The notes: generated by a model not told the origin, from the letters alone. Positions 28,889 through 38,693 are shown, numbered from the stretch's first letter. The stretch: 64,000 bases of DNA from Paenibacillus xylanexedens (GCF_007676705.1 NZ_VEBF01000002.1:620001-684000); one strand, 5' to 3'. Numbers and translations: made by a program.

Positions 28889-29757
28889 AGTCGGTCACCA
28901 TCCTTGTCGTACTTGAAGAATCCTTCGCCTGATTTAACACCCAGGTGTCCTGCACGTACCATTTTCTTCAGGACTGTGGAAGGACGATATTTCAATTCTC
29001 CGAATTCACGGAACATTCTTTCGAGTGCAGCTTCAACAGAATCCAATCCGAAACGGTCAGCCATTTCGAGTGGTCCATGTTGGAAGTTGTATCCGATACG
29101 CATTGCATCATCGATATCTTCAGCAGATGCAACACCTTCTTGCAATACATGCAACGCTTCGTTAATCAGCAGGCAGATCAAGCGAGAAGTTACGAATCCA
29201 GGTGATTCATAGATCATGACTCCTTTTTTGTCCGCTACTTCTTCTACAAAACGTCTGGTCTCTTCGAATGTCGTATCCGAAGTTTTCAGTCCACGAATAA
29301 TCTCTACAAGGTCAACCCGGGATACCGGGTGAATAAAGTGCATACCAATAACACGCTCTGGGTATTTGGTCGAGCTTGCAAGCTCGGTCAAACTCAGCGT
29401 GGATGTGTTACTTGCCAGAATGACATTGCTTGGGCAAACTTGGTCCAGTTGGCTGAATACTGCTTTTTTCGCATCCAGATCCTCTGAAATAGTCTCAATG
29501 ACCATATCGCAAGTTCCAAGTTCAGCCAAATGAGCTACCTTGGTAATACGGGAAAGAATCAATTTCTTTTCCGCTTTTGTAATCGCCCATTTCTCCAGTT
29601 GTTTATCCAGGTTCGTTTCGATCATATCATATGCATGATCCAGTTTTTGTGTAGTATGCTCCACGAGAAGCACATCAAGTCCTTTGGCTGCGAGCATCTG
29701 GGAAATACCTTGTCCCATCGTACCGCCACCGACAACTCCTATTTTTTTGAAAAACAT
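28885..29757 (-). CDS. 3-hydroxybutyryl-CoA dehydrogenase
   Basis: 290 residues of the 3-hydroxyacyl-CoA dehydrogenase family. The Rossmann motif is IGVVGGGTMGQGI; the catalytic His is in GMHFIHPVSR; and the C-terminal domain has FVTSRLICLLINEALHVLQEGVAS. It interconverts acetoacetyl-CoA and 3-hydroxybutyryl-CoA with NAD(P)H. It overlaps ackA by 4 bp, so the two are translationally coupled. Whether it serves butyrate-type metabolism, PHB or fatty acid breakdown is not shown. Symbols hbd, mmgB or paaH are used for relatives. Confidence 0.92.
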   Translation of the reverse strand: MFFKKIGVVGGGTMGQGISQMLAAKGLDVLLVEHTTQKLDHAYDMIETNLDKQLEKWAITKAEKKLILSRITKVAHLAELGTCDMVIETISEDLDAKKAVFSQLDQVCPSNVILASNTSTLSLTELASSTKYPERVIGMHFIHPVSRVDLVEIIRGLKTSDTTFEETRRFVEEVADKKGVMIYESPGFVTSRLICLLINEALHVLQEGVASAEDIDDAMRIGYNFQHGPLEMADRFGLDSVEAALERMFREFGELKYRPSTVLKKMVRAGHLGVKSGEGFFKYDKDGDRL

Positions 29758-29862
29758 GGTTCTGCTCCATCCTTTCGGTTCTCTATTTCTCTATTGTACC
29801 CTGTTCGCCGAAAATTACAAATTTCGACCCAACATATAATAATATCTTAGCACGAGTGAAAT

Positions 29863-29900
29863 GTAAAAAAAAATAACCAGCATAAATAAATTATGCTGGT
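29863..29900 (-). terminator. Terminator overlapping the stop of the FtsH-like gene
   Basis: ACCAGCATAA (minus 29900-29891) pairs with TTATGCTGGT (29885-29876), then nine T. The stop codon TAA at 29893-29891 is inside the stem. Confidence 0.85.
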
Positions 29901-31393
29901 AAAAGGGCACTGTCACGAAATTGACAACGAAATTGCTCGCCAGACAATACTTCCTCCCGAATCAGGATGTCGAGTGAATTGTCGAAAATTGTCCGTTGTT
30001 CTTCAAGCAATCGCTTCGTTTGTTCCATCAAATCTTGCAGAATCAATTTATTCTCACGCATAAGTTCTTCGGTTGTAACCATATCCATGTTCACAATACC
30101 AAGTGAAGTCAATCCCGAAGCCATCATGGTCTGTACGACATTGGTTGCCTGATCAAAGTCATTGCGTGACCCAGTGGAACGTCCACCGTAGTACATTTCC
30201 TCCGCAGCGGCTCCTCCGAGTGCAATCATGATCTGCTCTTCCAGGAAGCGCTTCGTATAGAGGAACTGTTCCTGTTGCGGGTTGTGACGTACATATCCCA
30301 GCGCCTGACCACGCGGACTGAGTGCCACCTGACTAACACTGCCTGGACGAACTAGTTCAGCCATAATGGCATGTCCCAATTCATGAATGGCGACCCTTTT
30401 CTTCTCTTCCACACTGGACTCACGGTCTGTCTTCTCACCCATCATGACTTTATCAATAGCCAGAGACAAGTGCCGCTGTTCGATGTTCAACAGCCCGTCC
30501 CGCATGGCGTATATTGCTGCTTCGTTCATAACACTTTCGAGTTGTGCGCCGGAGAAACCATACGATTCTTCAGCTGTCTTCTCCAGATTAACTTCTTTCA
30601 TCAGAGGTTTATTCACCGCATGCAGTTCCAGAATATGCTTTCTGCCCTTTTTGTCAGGCAAGTCCACTTGAATGTGGCGGTCAAAACGTCCCGGGCGCGT
30701 CAGAGCGCTATCCAGCATTTCCTTGCGGTTCGTTGCAGCGATAACCAGAATTCTTGGCGTATCAGAAGAATAGATTCCATCCATTTCTGTCAGGAGCTGA
30801 TTCAGGGTCTGATCATATTCACGCTGTTGACCGCCTTCACGTTTACCCCCGATGACATCAATCTCATCAATAAAGATAATAGCGTTTTCCTTATTTTCTT
30901 TGGTGGCACGGGTTCTCGCGTCCTTGAACAAATCCCGAATTCTGCTGGCACCCACACCAACATACATTTCCACGAATTCACTACCCGATGCTGCTACGAA
31001 AACAGAATCTGTGTAATGGGCAGCAGCCTTCGCCATCAACGTTTTCCCCGTTCCTGGAGGGCCCGTCAGCAAAATCCCTTTTAACGGACGAATCCCGAAC
31101 TTGCGGATTTCTTCATGTTTGATGAGAAAGTCAAGTGCTTCACGCAATTCCTGCTTGGCACTGTCCTGACCTCCAATTTCTTCAAAAGTAAGCTTGGAAG
31201 GTCCTTTTTTCTTCCGTTTACGTTCCTGTGCAGCGCCTACTGTAATCCCGCCACGCATTTGCATCATGAACAGCAAAGCCCCGACAAGCACCGCTGCAAT
31301 CAGAATCGGAACAATATTAACACCAGTAAAAGCAAGGAAAATAATCAACACGGGAAAAAATCCGATGGCAACTTCTTTTGTCCACTTAGGCAT
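29891..31393 (-). CDS. Compact FtsH-like AAA+ zinc metalloprotease
   Basis: 500 residues. Two hydrophobic helices at 8-45 with almost no loop between them replace the usual extracytoplasmic domain of FtsH. The AAA domain follows: Walker A GPPGTGKT near 108-115, Walker B IIFIDEID, and the second region of homology ATNRKEMLDSALTRPGRFDR. The peptidase domain has the zinc motif HELGH near 340. The C-terminal tail is shorter than in FtsH. It is a membrane-bound ATP-dependent protease distinct from housekeeping FtsH. It overlaps its upstream neighbour, a small membrane protein, by 8 bp. Confidence 0.9.
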   Translation of the reverse strand: MPKWTKEVAIGFFPVLIIFLAFTGVNIVPILIAAVLVGALLFMMQMRGGITVGAAQERKRKKKGPSKLTFEEIGGQDSAKQELREALDFLIKHEEIRKFGIRPLKGILLTGPPGTGKTLMAKAAAHYTDSVFVAASGSEFVEMYVGVGASRIRDLFKDARTRATKENKENAIIFIDEIDVIGGKREGGQQREYDQTLNQLLTEMDGIYSSDTPRILVIAATNRKEMLDSALTRPGRFDRHIQVDLPDKKGRKHILELHAVNKPLMKEVNLEKTAEESYGFSGAQLESVMNEAAIYAMRDGLLNIEQRHLSLAIDKVMMGEKTDRESSVEEKKRVAIHELGHAIMAELVRPGSVSQVALSPRGQALGYVRHNPQQEQFLYTKRFLEEQIMIALGGAAAEEMYYGGRSTGSRNDFDQATNVVQTMMASGLTSLGIVNMDMVTTEELMRENKLILQDLMEQTKRLLEEQRTIFDNSLDILIREEVLSGEQFRCQFRDSALLPA

Positions 31394-31913
31394 TAGGCCA
31401 CACTCCTATCTGACCGGGCACACGCGGCAGAATAATAAACTTGCTGGCATCTCCGTCTCTGAGACTGACATATACATTGTTGTCATCCATCGCTGTATTT
31501 ACCTTCATTCCATTCGTCGCCATCTTCGACAACGTTGGTGTAATCTCGGTGTACTGCTTGTTCTCCATCGCCTGAGCTACGGTAAACATCGCATCCCCCC
31601 ACCAACTTTCCAGTGCTTCACTGGAATGATCCACAACATCCAACTTAAGTGAACGTGTTCCAATCAAGGTCTGTCCTTCTTTGTGAATATATTGTACCAG
31701 TCTGCCCAAATCAACATCGGGTTGCAGATCCAGTTTCAATTGTACGTCATTGCGGTTAATAGTTAATTGAACGTCATTGACTCCATCGTACTGGGTGACC
31801 ATCTTTTCAATGGGATTCTGCACAGCCACCTGACGATACACAAACCAACCTCCAAACAACACAACGGCTGAAATGACGGCAGTTAAAGCAATAGGCAATA
31901 CTTTTAGCTTCAA
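31386..31913 (-). CDS. Hypothetical single-pass membrane protein, partner of the FtsH-like protease
   Basis: About 175 residues of unknown function. One N-terminal transmembrane helix (PIALTAVISAVVLFGGWFVY) is followed by a soluble domain, probably outside, of alternating charged and hydrophobic strands and helices. TTG 31913 is chosen because GGGAGGGG lies 8 nt upstream; a longer reading from 31943 has none. Its end overlaps the protease start by 8 bp, so the two are co-translated. It may be an adaptor or a substrate-recognition part replacing the missing outer domain of the protease; this is an inference from context. Confidence 0.75.
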   Translation of the reverse strand: MKLKVLPIALTAVISAVVLFGGWFVYRQVAVQNPIEKMVTQYDGVNDVQLTINRNDVQLKLDLQPDVDLGRLVQYIHKEGQTLIGTRSLKLDVVDHSSEALESWWGDAMFTVAQAMENKQYTEITPTLSKMATNGMKVNTAMDDNNVYVSLRDGDASKFIILPRVPGQIGVWPNA

Positions 31914-32136
31914 GTGAATTACCCCTCCCAGAATTTGGCCCAACCTACTGGCTTATTGGTATAATACGAATATGCGTACATAGACTCCTGCGAGAATTTC
32001 GACAGGATTATTTGTTTCGAATGTAACTTTGAGTACATAACTGAGTATATCACATCGTATATACAATTTCGAAGGCGAAAATATGAATAAATTATTAATT
32101 TTAACTATTTAAATCAAAAATGTTTACAGACAACAC
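31914..32136. other. Intergenic region without recognised genes
   Basis: AT-rich upstream region of the small membrane protein gene. No -35/-10 pair is convincing, and I see no riboswitch or repeat. Confidence 0.5.
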
Positions 32137-32176
32137 AAAGAACCGGTTCAGTCGGATATCCGTCTGCCGGTTCTTT
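32137..32176. terminator. Terminator after ypmB
   Basis: AAAGAACCGG pairs with CCGGTTCTTT, with an inner GTCGGATATCCGTC segment that can extend the stem. Confidence 0.75.
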
Positions 32177-32214
32177 CACTTCTATAATTCACTAGCTGAA
32201 GCACTCTATTTGTT

Positions 32215-32745
32215 CTAACTGTTCGGTAGAGTGTAGACCAGGTCCACCTGTTCTCCATTGCTAAAACGATAAAAGCGATAGTGGTTATGCGTACCGTCTT
32301 TATAATACACTTGCCACACATATATTCCATTGACAACTCCAGGCATGATTCGCTTAATCTCCCCGGCAGGAACTTCAGAACTGAAGCGATTGCGGATTTG
32401 CGCTTCGGACATGCCATTCTGCAGCAACTCGCTGTGTATAGCGTTTGCACCCGTAGCCGGTTGATTGTTTGCATCGAATTTCACCCAGACCATAACATCC
32501 TGGTTATCCTTATTTTTCCCGATCAGGGTCCAGTAGATGTTGTCAGAGCCTTCTTTATCTCCCCAGATGTACTTTCGCAATTCATCATAAGATGTAATGC
32601 CCAGTTGCTCCTGTGCTGCCTGTATGGCGAGCGCTTCTTCCTTGCGCTGGTCCTGCGTGACATAGACGTAATAACGCTGAAGTCCAAACAGAATCAGAAC
32701 CAGTGCAAGTAGCGAGATCCATATCCACTTCTTTTTTTTCTTCAA
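32215..32745 (-). CDS. ypmB: YpmB-like membrane-anchored DUF5590 protein
   Basis: 176 residues: a Lys-rich start, one transmembrane helix (residues 8-24, IWISLLALVLILFGLQRYY) and an external PepSY-like domain with two repeats (about 35-170). It matches Bacillus YpmB in length and position between the dinG and asnS genes. Function unknown; PepSY domains are thought to modulate proteases. It is transcribed in the same direction as mtaD, 39 bp downstream. Confidence 0.85.
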   Translation of the reverse strand: MKKKKKWIWISLLALVLILFGLQRYYVYVTQDQRKEEALAIQAAQEQLGITSYDELRKYIWGDKEGSDNIYWTLIGKNKDNQDVMVWVKFDANNQPATGANAIHSELLQNGMSEAQIRNRFSSEVPAGEIKRIMPGVVNGIYVWQVYYKDGTHNHYRFYRFSNGEQVDLVYTLPNS

Positions 32746-32784
32746 AAGCCGAACTTCCTTTCCCTATGATGCTCTGTCCTGCAA

Positions 32785-34089
32785 TTAACGAGCAAGCAGA
32801 CCATCAAATGCCAATTGAGACTCACGCAAAATGCGCTCTTCATCCAGCGTCAGACATTCGCCATGTTTAACCACTTGTTTTCCATCCACCCATACGTGCT
32901 CTACATCTTTGGCAGAAGCCGAGTAGATCGTATGTGAGATCAGGTCTGTATGTGGATAGAAATGTGCCTGTTCAATGTCCAAGGCGATAAAATCAGCCTT
33001 CATGCCGACCTGGAGTGCTCCGGTATTGTTCAAGAAGATGGATTTGGCACCGTATGACGTTCCGAGTAGTAACGCTTCGCCTGCTGGCACTGCCGTCGGG
33101 TCACCAGACACGCCTTTGTGGATCAATGCAGCCAGTCTCATTTCCTCGAACATATCCAGGTTGTTGTTGCTTGCCGGTCCGTCTGTTCCAAGTGACACGG
33201 TAACTCCCGCTTTCAGCAAAGCAGGTACCCGCGCAACACCGGAAGCAAGTTTCAGGTTACTACCCGGGTTATGGGATACAGCCACATCATGACTCGCCAG
33301 AATCTCAATCTCTTCATCATTCAGATGCACCGCATGTGCAACCAGGGATGGACGGGAGAAAAAGCCCAGTTTTTCCAAATGTGCCACAGGACGCAGGCCA
33401 TAATCAGCCACATTCTGCTCCACTTCACGAAGCGTTTCCGACATATGTGTATGGAGCGGAAGGTTTAGGTCGTTCGCGACCTGTACAAGCTTCTCTATGT
33501 AGTCAGGAGGGCATGTATATGGTGCGTGTGGCGAGATTACGGTTGTAATACGACCATCTGCTTGTCCATTCCACTCACGCGCAAAAGCAGCCGACTCCTC
33601 CAGCTTCCGCAATTGCTCTTCTTCCGAGCACAACCCAATGACACCACGTGCCAATGCTGCTCTAACGCCGGACTGTTCCACGACTTTGGCAACCTGATCC
33701 ATGTGGTCATACATGTCCAGGAAGGCTGTAGTTCCGCCTTTCAACATTTCAAGCACCGATAGGGAAGTTCCCCAATATACGTCTTGTGAAGTCATTTTCG
33801 CTTCCATCGGCCACATTTTTTCCTGCAACCATACTTGCAGCGCAAGATCGTCTCCATGTCCTCTGAGCAGCGACATTGCTGCATGACCATGCGTATTGAT
33901 CAGACCCGGCAGGAAGAACAATCCTTTTCCATCCACTTTGGTACAATTTTCGTCTCCATCCGGCAATGTCTCACCAATATGCACAATCTTGTCATTCTCG
34001 ACAACCATGTATCCTTGAACCACGTTCCACGTTGCGCCTTCATTAACGGCAAATTTACCGTTGTGGATTACCCATCTATTTGTTGTCAT
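32785..34089 (-). CDS. mtaD: 5-methylthioadenosine/S-adenosylhomocysteine deaminase
   Basis: About 434 residues of the amidohydrolase superfamily (ATZ/TRZ branch). Metal ligands: HGH in LINTHGHAAM, the later His residues in HTHMSET and HAVHLND, and Asp in LGTDGPASNN. It deaminates MTA or SAH to the inosine derivative, feeding salvage. ATG 34089 gives the family start; the longer frame from 34158 is inside rex. It overlaps the rex 3' end by 14 bp. Together with the mtn genes it suggests active sulfur salvage, but substrate choice among MTA, SAH and others is not certain. Confidence 0.88.
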   Translation of the reverse strand: MTTNRWVIHNGKFAVNEGATWNVVQGYMVVENDKIVHIGETLPDGDENCTKVDGKGLFFLPGLINTHGHAAMSLLRGHGDDLALQVWLQEKMWPMEAKMTSQDVYWGTSLSVLEMLKGGTTAFLDMYDHMDQVAKVVEQSGVRAALARGVIGLCSEEEQLRKLEESAAFAREWNGQADGRITTVISPHAPYTCPPDYIEKLVQVANDLNLPLHTHMSETLREVEQNVADYGLRPVAHLEKLGFFSRPSLVAHAVHLNDEEIEILASHDVAVSHNPGSNLKLASGVARVPALLKAGVTVSLGTDGPASNNNLDMFEEMRLAALIHKGVSGDPTAVPAGEALLLGTSYGAKSIFLNNTGALQVGMKADFIALDIEQAHFYPHTDLISHTIYSASAKDVEHVWVDGKQVVKHGECLTLDEERILRESQLAFDGLLAR

Positions 34090-34729
34090 CTTCCTCGTCG
34101 TCCTTTCCAGTCTCCAAGTAATAGGCCAAACTAAGTAGATCCGTCGTAAAGTCAGCATGGTGAATGCGGATATGCGGCGGTGTTTTTAGAATTGTTGGTG
34201 CAAAATTAAGGATCGCTTCAATTCCCGATTCAATAAGCTGATCGGCTACATTTTGAGCTTCCGTATCCGGAACCGTAATAATTCCAATGCGGATGTTGTC
34301 CGTTTTAACTGCTTCCGTCAATTCGTTCATAGGCTTCACCGTCAAACTGTTGATTTGACTGCCAATCTTCGGTCCGTATGCATCGAATACAGCAACAATC
34401 TTCATATTGTCTTTCAGATATGCGTTGTAGTTGGACAAAGCCTGTCCGAGATTACCCGCTCCTACCAGAGCTACATTAATTTGCTGATCAATCTTGAGGA
34501 TGTGACGAATCTTCTCGATCAAATAGGATACATCATACCCGATCCCTTTACGACCAAAATCACCGAAGTAAGCCAAGTCTTTGCGAATTTGGGCCGGATT
34601 CAGATCCAACCTTTGTCCAAGCTCTTGAGAAGAAACAGTGGCCACCTCACGCTGATGCAACTCGCTCAAATAACGCAAGTACACAGGCAAACGTCGTACC
34701 ACCGCTTCCGAAATTTTATCTGATTTCAT
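34076..34729 (-). CDS. rex: Redox-sensing transcriptional repressor Rex
   Basis: 217 residues. An N-terminal winged helix (residues 5-70, with RRLPVYLRYLSEL and LGQRLDLNPAQIRKDL) is followed by a Rossmann NADH-binding domain (VALVGAGNLGQALSNY near 85-100) and a C-terminal swapped helix. High NADH releases it from DNA, derepressing fermentative and respiratory genes. The acidic tail DDEEDDNK is encoded in the overlap with mtaD. Possible targets in the window include ackA/hbd and qcrABC, but no clear TTGTGA palindrome is seen upstream of them. Confidence 0.96.
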   Translation of the reverse strand: MKSDKISEAVVRRLPVYLRYLSELHQREVATVSSQELGQRLDLNPAQIRKDLAYFGDFGRKGIGYDVSYLIEKIRHILKIDQQINVALVGAGNLGQALSNYNAYLKDNMKIVAVFDAYGPKIGSQINSLTVKPMNELTEAVKTDNIRIGIITVPDTEAQNVADQLIESGIEAILNFAPTILKTPPHIRIHHADFTTDLLSLAYYLETGKDDEEDDNK

Positions 34730-34947
34730 TCTTGCTCCCCCTTACCAAGGCCACGGTAAAATAATAGATGAAAAGATGAGCATCCTGTATAAAATTAAAG
34801 ATAAACGTGACATTTTATACAAAATGCTCCTTGTAATTTAGGTTATAAGTTCTTACGTGCAACTGCTTTAATCGGATACGGAAATATCTAATAAAGTTTA
34901 ACGCCAAACGATAGTGTCATGCAATGATATAACGAACAAAACAACCA

Positions 34948-37809
34948 TTATTCTTGTTCTGTAGCAGGTTTTTCCAACCACTCGGTAATTCGTGGCACCA
35001 TCTGCTCTGTAAGCATATGCTCCATTTTGGGCCCAGGTAATGAATATAAAAAGAATTTACCATAATACGCTTCGATCACCCGTGTATCATACACAATGAC
35101 AATACCTCTGTCCTTTGCTGTACGCACCAATCGGCCAAATCCCTGCTTGAAACGAATGACCGCTTGTGGCACGGACAGTTTCATGAACGGATTTTTCTTC
35201 TGCTCCTGAAGCAACTCACTCTTGGCTTCCACCAACGGATGATTCGGCGGCTGGAAAGGCAGTCGCACAATAGCGAGACAGGTTAGCGCCTCTCCCGGGA
35301 TATCTACACCCTCCCAGAAGCTGCTTGTGCCCAGAAGTACCGTTGCTTTGGCCTCTTGGAACCTGCGAGTTAACTTGGAGCGACTTCCACTGTCAACGCC
35401 TTGCCCCAGCAACGAGATATCGTTACCAGACAAAGCCTCCTTCAGCGGATCATAGACCTGTCGCAGCATCTTGTATGAAGTAAACAGAACCATCATGCGT
35501 CCACGAGTGGCGATTGCGGTCTCTGCCAGTGATTGCACCAGCATATTGACAAAGTGCGCATCACCCACACTTCCCTTCACACTTGGGAAATCACGCGGAA
35601 TCACCAGAAGTGCCTGATCGCGATAATTGAAAGGTGAAGGCAGCATCGACGTTAACAGTCGATTATTCTCGGAGGCTTCCTGCAAGCCAAGCTGTTCAAT
35701 CATGAACTGGAATGACTTATCTACAGAGAGCGTAGCCGATGTAAGCACAACACTTTTCTTTTTATCAAAAAATAAATCCTTAAGTTGTGCACTCACATCT
35801 ACAGGTACGGCATACAGCTGGAGAGATTTACTACGGAACTGGCCGCTGGCTTCCATCCAGTACACCGTTTTGGCGTCATCCATTCGCATGAAGAAACGTA
35901 GATTCTCCTTCAATGTGGTCAGATCTTTCAGCAGTCCTGTAATATCCGTGATCAGACTATCCGATTGATAATCATCCTGATCCTCTTTCACCTCAAGCAG
36001 CAATTTATCCCCTTTGCGAATCAAATCGCCCAGAGTCACATAGATCTGGTTCTCCAGATCCTGCAACTCCTGCCATTTTGCAGGTTTCTGAGATGCTTTC
36101 AGACGCAGGGAAAATTGCCCTGTCTCTCCCGGTGAAGCATCACTTCGTTCAGGCAACAGACCGAACAAGGCATCGCTCATACGATCCCACAGTTCCTTGA
36201 CCTCAACAGCCAGAGGGAACATCTGATCCACCATGGAGCCCCATTGCACCGAATTTTCATGCCCGGATAACTGCGAACGAAGCATAGGCAGCTGTCCATT
36301 ACGACTGTCTTTAAACAGACGGGTCAGTGTATGAACCAAGGTGAAATATTTCATATGCATTCCAAGATGTTTACCAGCGACATCCTCCAGATGATGTGCC
36401 TCATCGATCACAAGACTCTCATAGGCTGGCAGCAGCTGATGCGCAGCTTTCACATCCGTAAATAATTTGGAGTGATTGGTGATTACGATATCCGACAACC
36501 CGGCCTCATGTTTAGCGCGATGATAGAAACATTTGCGGAACCATGGACAAGATCTTCCCAGACATGACTCGGATTCGCTCTGTACCGTCTCCCAGAAGTC
36601 CCCTCCGCGTCCGCTAAGGTTAAGTTCCTCATCATCTCCGGTTTCGGTCTGCGTTAGCCAGACAATCATCTGAGCGGCTGTAAAATAATCTTCTTTTGGT
36701 GTGGCGAATTCACGTTTATTGATTTTGTGTTCAAATTTACGCAGGCACAGATAATGTCCACGTCCTTTGAAGACAGCAGCCTTAAACGGGAACGGAACCA
36801 CTTGAGTCAGCATCGGAATATCCCGCTCTCTCAATTGCTCCTGCAGATTGATCGTATGCGTGCTGACCATAACTTTCTGTTCTTGCTTCACACTTTCGTA
36901 AATAGCAGGCAACAGATAACCCAGAGATTTACCAGTGCCTGTTCCTGCTTCGATCAAGAGATGTTTCTCTTCATCCAGAGCTTGCCTTACACTGCTGAAC
37001 ATCTGAGTCTGCGCTTCGCGCTCTTCATAATGATCCAGCGTATCCTTCAGATTCTCTCGGACCTGATCCATAAATTGTTCGAAACTTACACCATCAAGGG
37101 GGTTACCCTCACGCTCATCGCGGGGTGCACCAATATCGGTCCAATCACTCACATTAAGAGCAAGCTGACGATAATAGGTATGTCCGTCCAGGTCCTGAAT
37201 CGGCTCTGCTTCCTTCTCACTGCGCATTCCGTCCAAGAACCAACCCAAATCACTGTCTTCTGGTGCGAACAGGTCACTGAGCCGCTGAATCGTTATGAGC
37301 GGTAATTCCTTTAACTCATCCAGACACTTAAGCAGCACATAAGCTGTCGCCAGTGCATCACTGTCTGCCTGATGAGGGCGATCATGCTGAAATCCAAATT
37401 CAGAAGATACATAACCGAGTTGATAAGAACCAAGTGATGGGAACGTAATCTTCAGAAAATCAATCGTGTCCAGAATGCGACCAGTGAACGGTAAATAACC
37501 GCAACGATCGAGAGCATTCTGCAAAAAGTGAAAATCAAAAGCTACATTGTGTCCAACAAGAACCACATCATTAAGCAGCGGAACCATTTCCATCATCATC
37601 TCTTCGAGTGATGGAGCGTCCGCCACATCTTCATCGGTAATACCCGTTAACCCCGAAATAAACGGGGGAATCGGTACACCAGGGTTCACATAAGAACTAT
37701 ATATTTGAGTTATGCTGTAATCATGATCTATGATGGCAAGTCCGGCTTGTATAATCTCACCGTCGGACTGCGTGCCGGTTGTTTCGAAATCCAATACGGC
37801 AAATTTCAT
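34948..37809 (-). CDS. dinG: DinG-family helicase with N-terminal exonuclease domain
   Basis: 953 residues. A DnaQ/epsilon-like 3'-5' exonuclease domain (residues 1-185, with VLDFETTG and NVAFDFHFL) is fused to an XPD-like superfamily 2 helicase: Walker A EAGTGTGKS near 288, DEAH in VIDEAHHLE, and the C-terminal motif VI region FKQGFGRLVRTAKD. Cysteines at CLGRSCPWFRKC fit an iron-sulfur cluster position. In Bacillus-type DinG the nuclease is active and the helicase often is not. The gene sits between rex and a TPR gene, as in the conserved dinG-ypmAB neighbourhood. Confidence 0.95.
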   Translation of the reverse strand: MKFAVLDFETTGTQSDGEIIQAGLAIIDHDYSITQIYSSYVNPGVPIPPFISGLTGITDEDVADAPSLEEMMMEMVPLLNDVVLVGHNVAFDFHFLQNALDRCGYLPFTGRILDTIDFLKITFPSLGSYQLGYVSSEFGFQHDRPHQADSDALATAYVLLKCLDELKELPLITIQRLSDLFAPEDSDLGWFLDGMRSEKEAEPIQDLDGHTYYRQLALNVSDWTDIGAPRDEREGNPLDGVSFEQFMDQVRENLKDTLDHYEEREAQTQMFSSVRQALDEEKHLLIEAGTGTGKSLGYLLPAIYESVKQEQKVMVSTHTINLQEQLRERDIPMLTQVVPFPFKAAVFKGRGHYLCLRKFEHKINKREFATPKEDYFTAAQMIVWLTQTETGDDEELNLSGRGGDFWETVQSESESCLGRSCPWFRKCFYHRAKHEAGLSDIVITNHSKLFTDVKAAHQLLPAYESLVIDEAHHLEDVAGKHLGMHMKYFTLVHTLTRLFKDSRNGQLPMLRSQLSGHENSVQWGSMVDQMFPLAVEVKELWDRMSDALFGLLPERSDASPGETGQFSLRLKASQKPAKWQELQDLENQIYVTLGDLIRKGDKLLLEVKEDQDDYQSDSLITDITGLLKDLTTLKENLRFFMRMDDAKTVYWMEASGQFRSKSLQLYAVPVDVSAQLKDLFFDKKKSVVLTSATLSVDKSFQFMIEQLGLQEASENNRLLTSMLPSPFNYRDQALLVIPRDFPSVKGSVGDAHFVNMLVQSLAETAIATRGRMMVLFTSYKMLRQVYDPLKEALSGNDISLLGQGVDSGSRSKLTRRFQEAKATVLLGTSSFWEGVDIPGEALTCLAIVRLPFQPPNHPLVEAKSELLQEQKKNPFMKLSVPQAVIRFKQGFGRLVRTAKDRGIVIVYDTRVIEAYYGKFFLYSLPGPKMEHMLTEQMVPRITEWLEKPATEQE

Positions 37810-37884
37810 TGCAATGTACGGTCCCTTCCATTCCAGTCTATGTTACAGCATAGCAAAAAAAAGGGCATTTGAAAATTAACTGAC

Positions 37885-37930
37885 AAAAAAGCGGTGTCCC
37901 CGCCGCTATGCCAAAGGAGGGAACACCGTT
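37885..37930 (-). terminator. Terminator after the TPR gene
   Basis: On the minus strand CGGTGTTCCC pairs with GGGGACACCG with one bulge, then TTTTTT. It lies between the TPR gene stop and the dinG start. Confidence 0.8.
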
Positions 37931-37952
37931 TTCTTGTCGCTGAATACCCCCT

Positions 37953-38600
37953 TTAATGGAGGGTCGTCAGCTGATTTGCATATTGCAATTTTCCTCTGTT
38001 CAACCTGCAAGCTTCCATGTTGTACAGTGGTTCGGTCAATGTTGGGTCATGCTGAAGGGCCTGCGCAAAGAGTGAACATGCAGCTTCCGGATTCGCAAGC
38101 TTGGCTTGAATACAGCCCAGGGCGTTACATACAAGCCCTTTCAAGCGAGGAGAACCCTTAAGGTACATGATCTGCTGCAAATGTGTCCCGGCTTCCGTCA
38201 TTTGTTCCAGATTCAGATACGCGAGCGCCAGGTAAAAACGAGTCAATGCACTCTCCGGATGGTCGGCCACAACCCGGGAGAACTGCATGATCGCCTGTGG
38301 ATACATCTGTAACTTGAAATAACCCTGCCCCCGACTGAAACACTCCAGATGGAGTTCAGGCAGTGCGGTGACTGCTTCCTGTTCAGGTTCAAGGGAAGCG
38401 GGCTTATCCATCTCCCGCTCCCGCACTTGGCTCATCTTTTCTTCAAACATCAGCCATTCATCCAGCATTCCGTCACTCATCCGCTTGAGCAAGTTCCACT
38501 TTTGCAGCAATTCCTGTTTGTTCAGGCCTTCAGCGGAAGGATAGCTCTTGATAATTTCATCTAACATGTCGTTCATTTCTGCGAAAACATGCTGGAACAT
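37953..38600 (-). CDS. TPR-repeat protein
   Basis: 215 residues. An N-terminal helical region (1-60) precedes at least three tetratricopeptide-like helix pairs, including FSRGQGYFKLQMYPQAIMQFSRVVADHP, LARFYLALAYLNLEQM-type and NALGCIQAKLANPEAACSLF. Proteins of this kind are scaffolds. The gene lies between panD and dinG and is followed by its own terminator. No partner or function can be assigned. Confidence 0.8.
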   Translation of the reverse strand: MFQHVFAEMNDMLDEIIKSYPSAEGLNKQELLQKWNLLKRMSDGMLDEWLMFEEKMSQVREREMDKPASLEPEQEAVTALPELHLECFSRGQGYFKLQMYPQAIMQFSRVVADHPESALTRFYLALAYLNLEQMTEAGTHLQQIMYLKGSPRLKGLVCNALGCIQAKLANPEAACSLFAQALQHDPTLTEPLYNMEACRLNRGKLQYANQLTTLH

Positions 38601-38693
38601 CGATGCATCCCCACCCTTGAAAAAATGGATTAGTGCAGTGACCTGTACTCATTTTTTGCTTCAAGGGCCGATTTCATTCTCCTTACCAGTCGA

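Noticed and set aside
28076..29212. A 378-codon plus-strand frame opposite ackA and the dehydrogenase gene
   Set aside because: Fully antisense to two unmistakable genes and with His/Cys/Phe-rich shadow composition.
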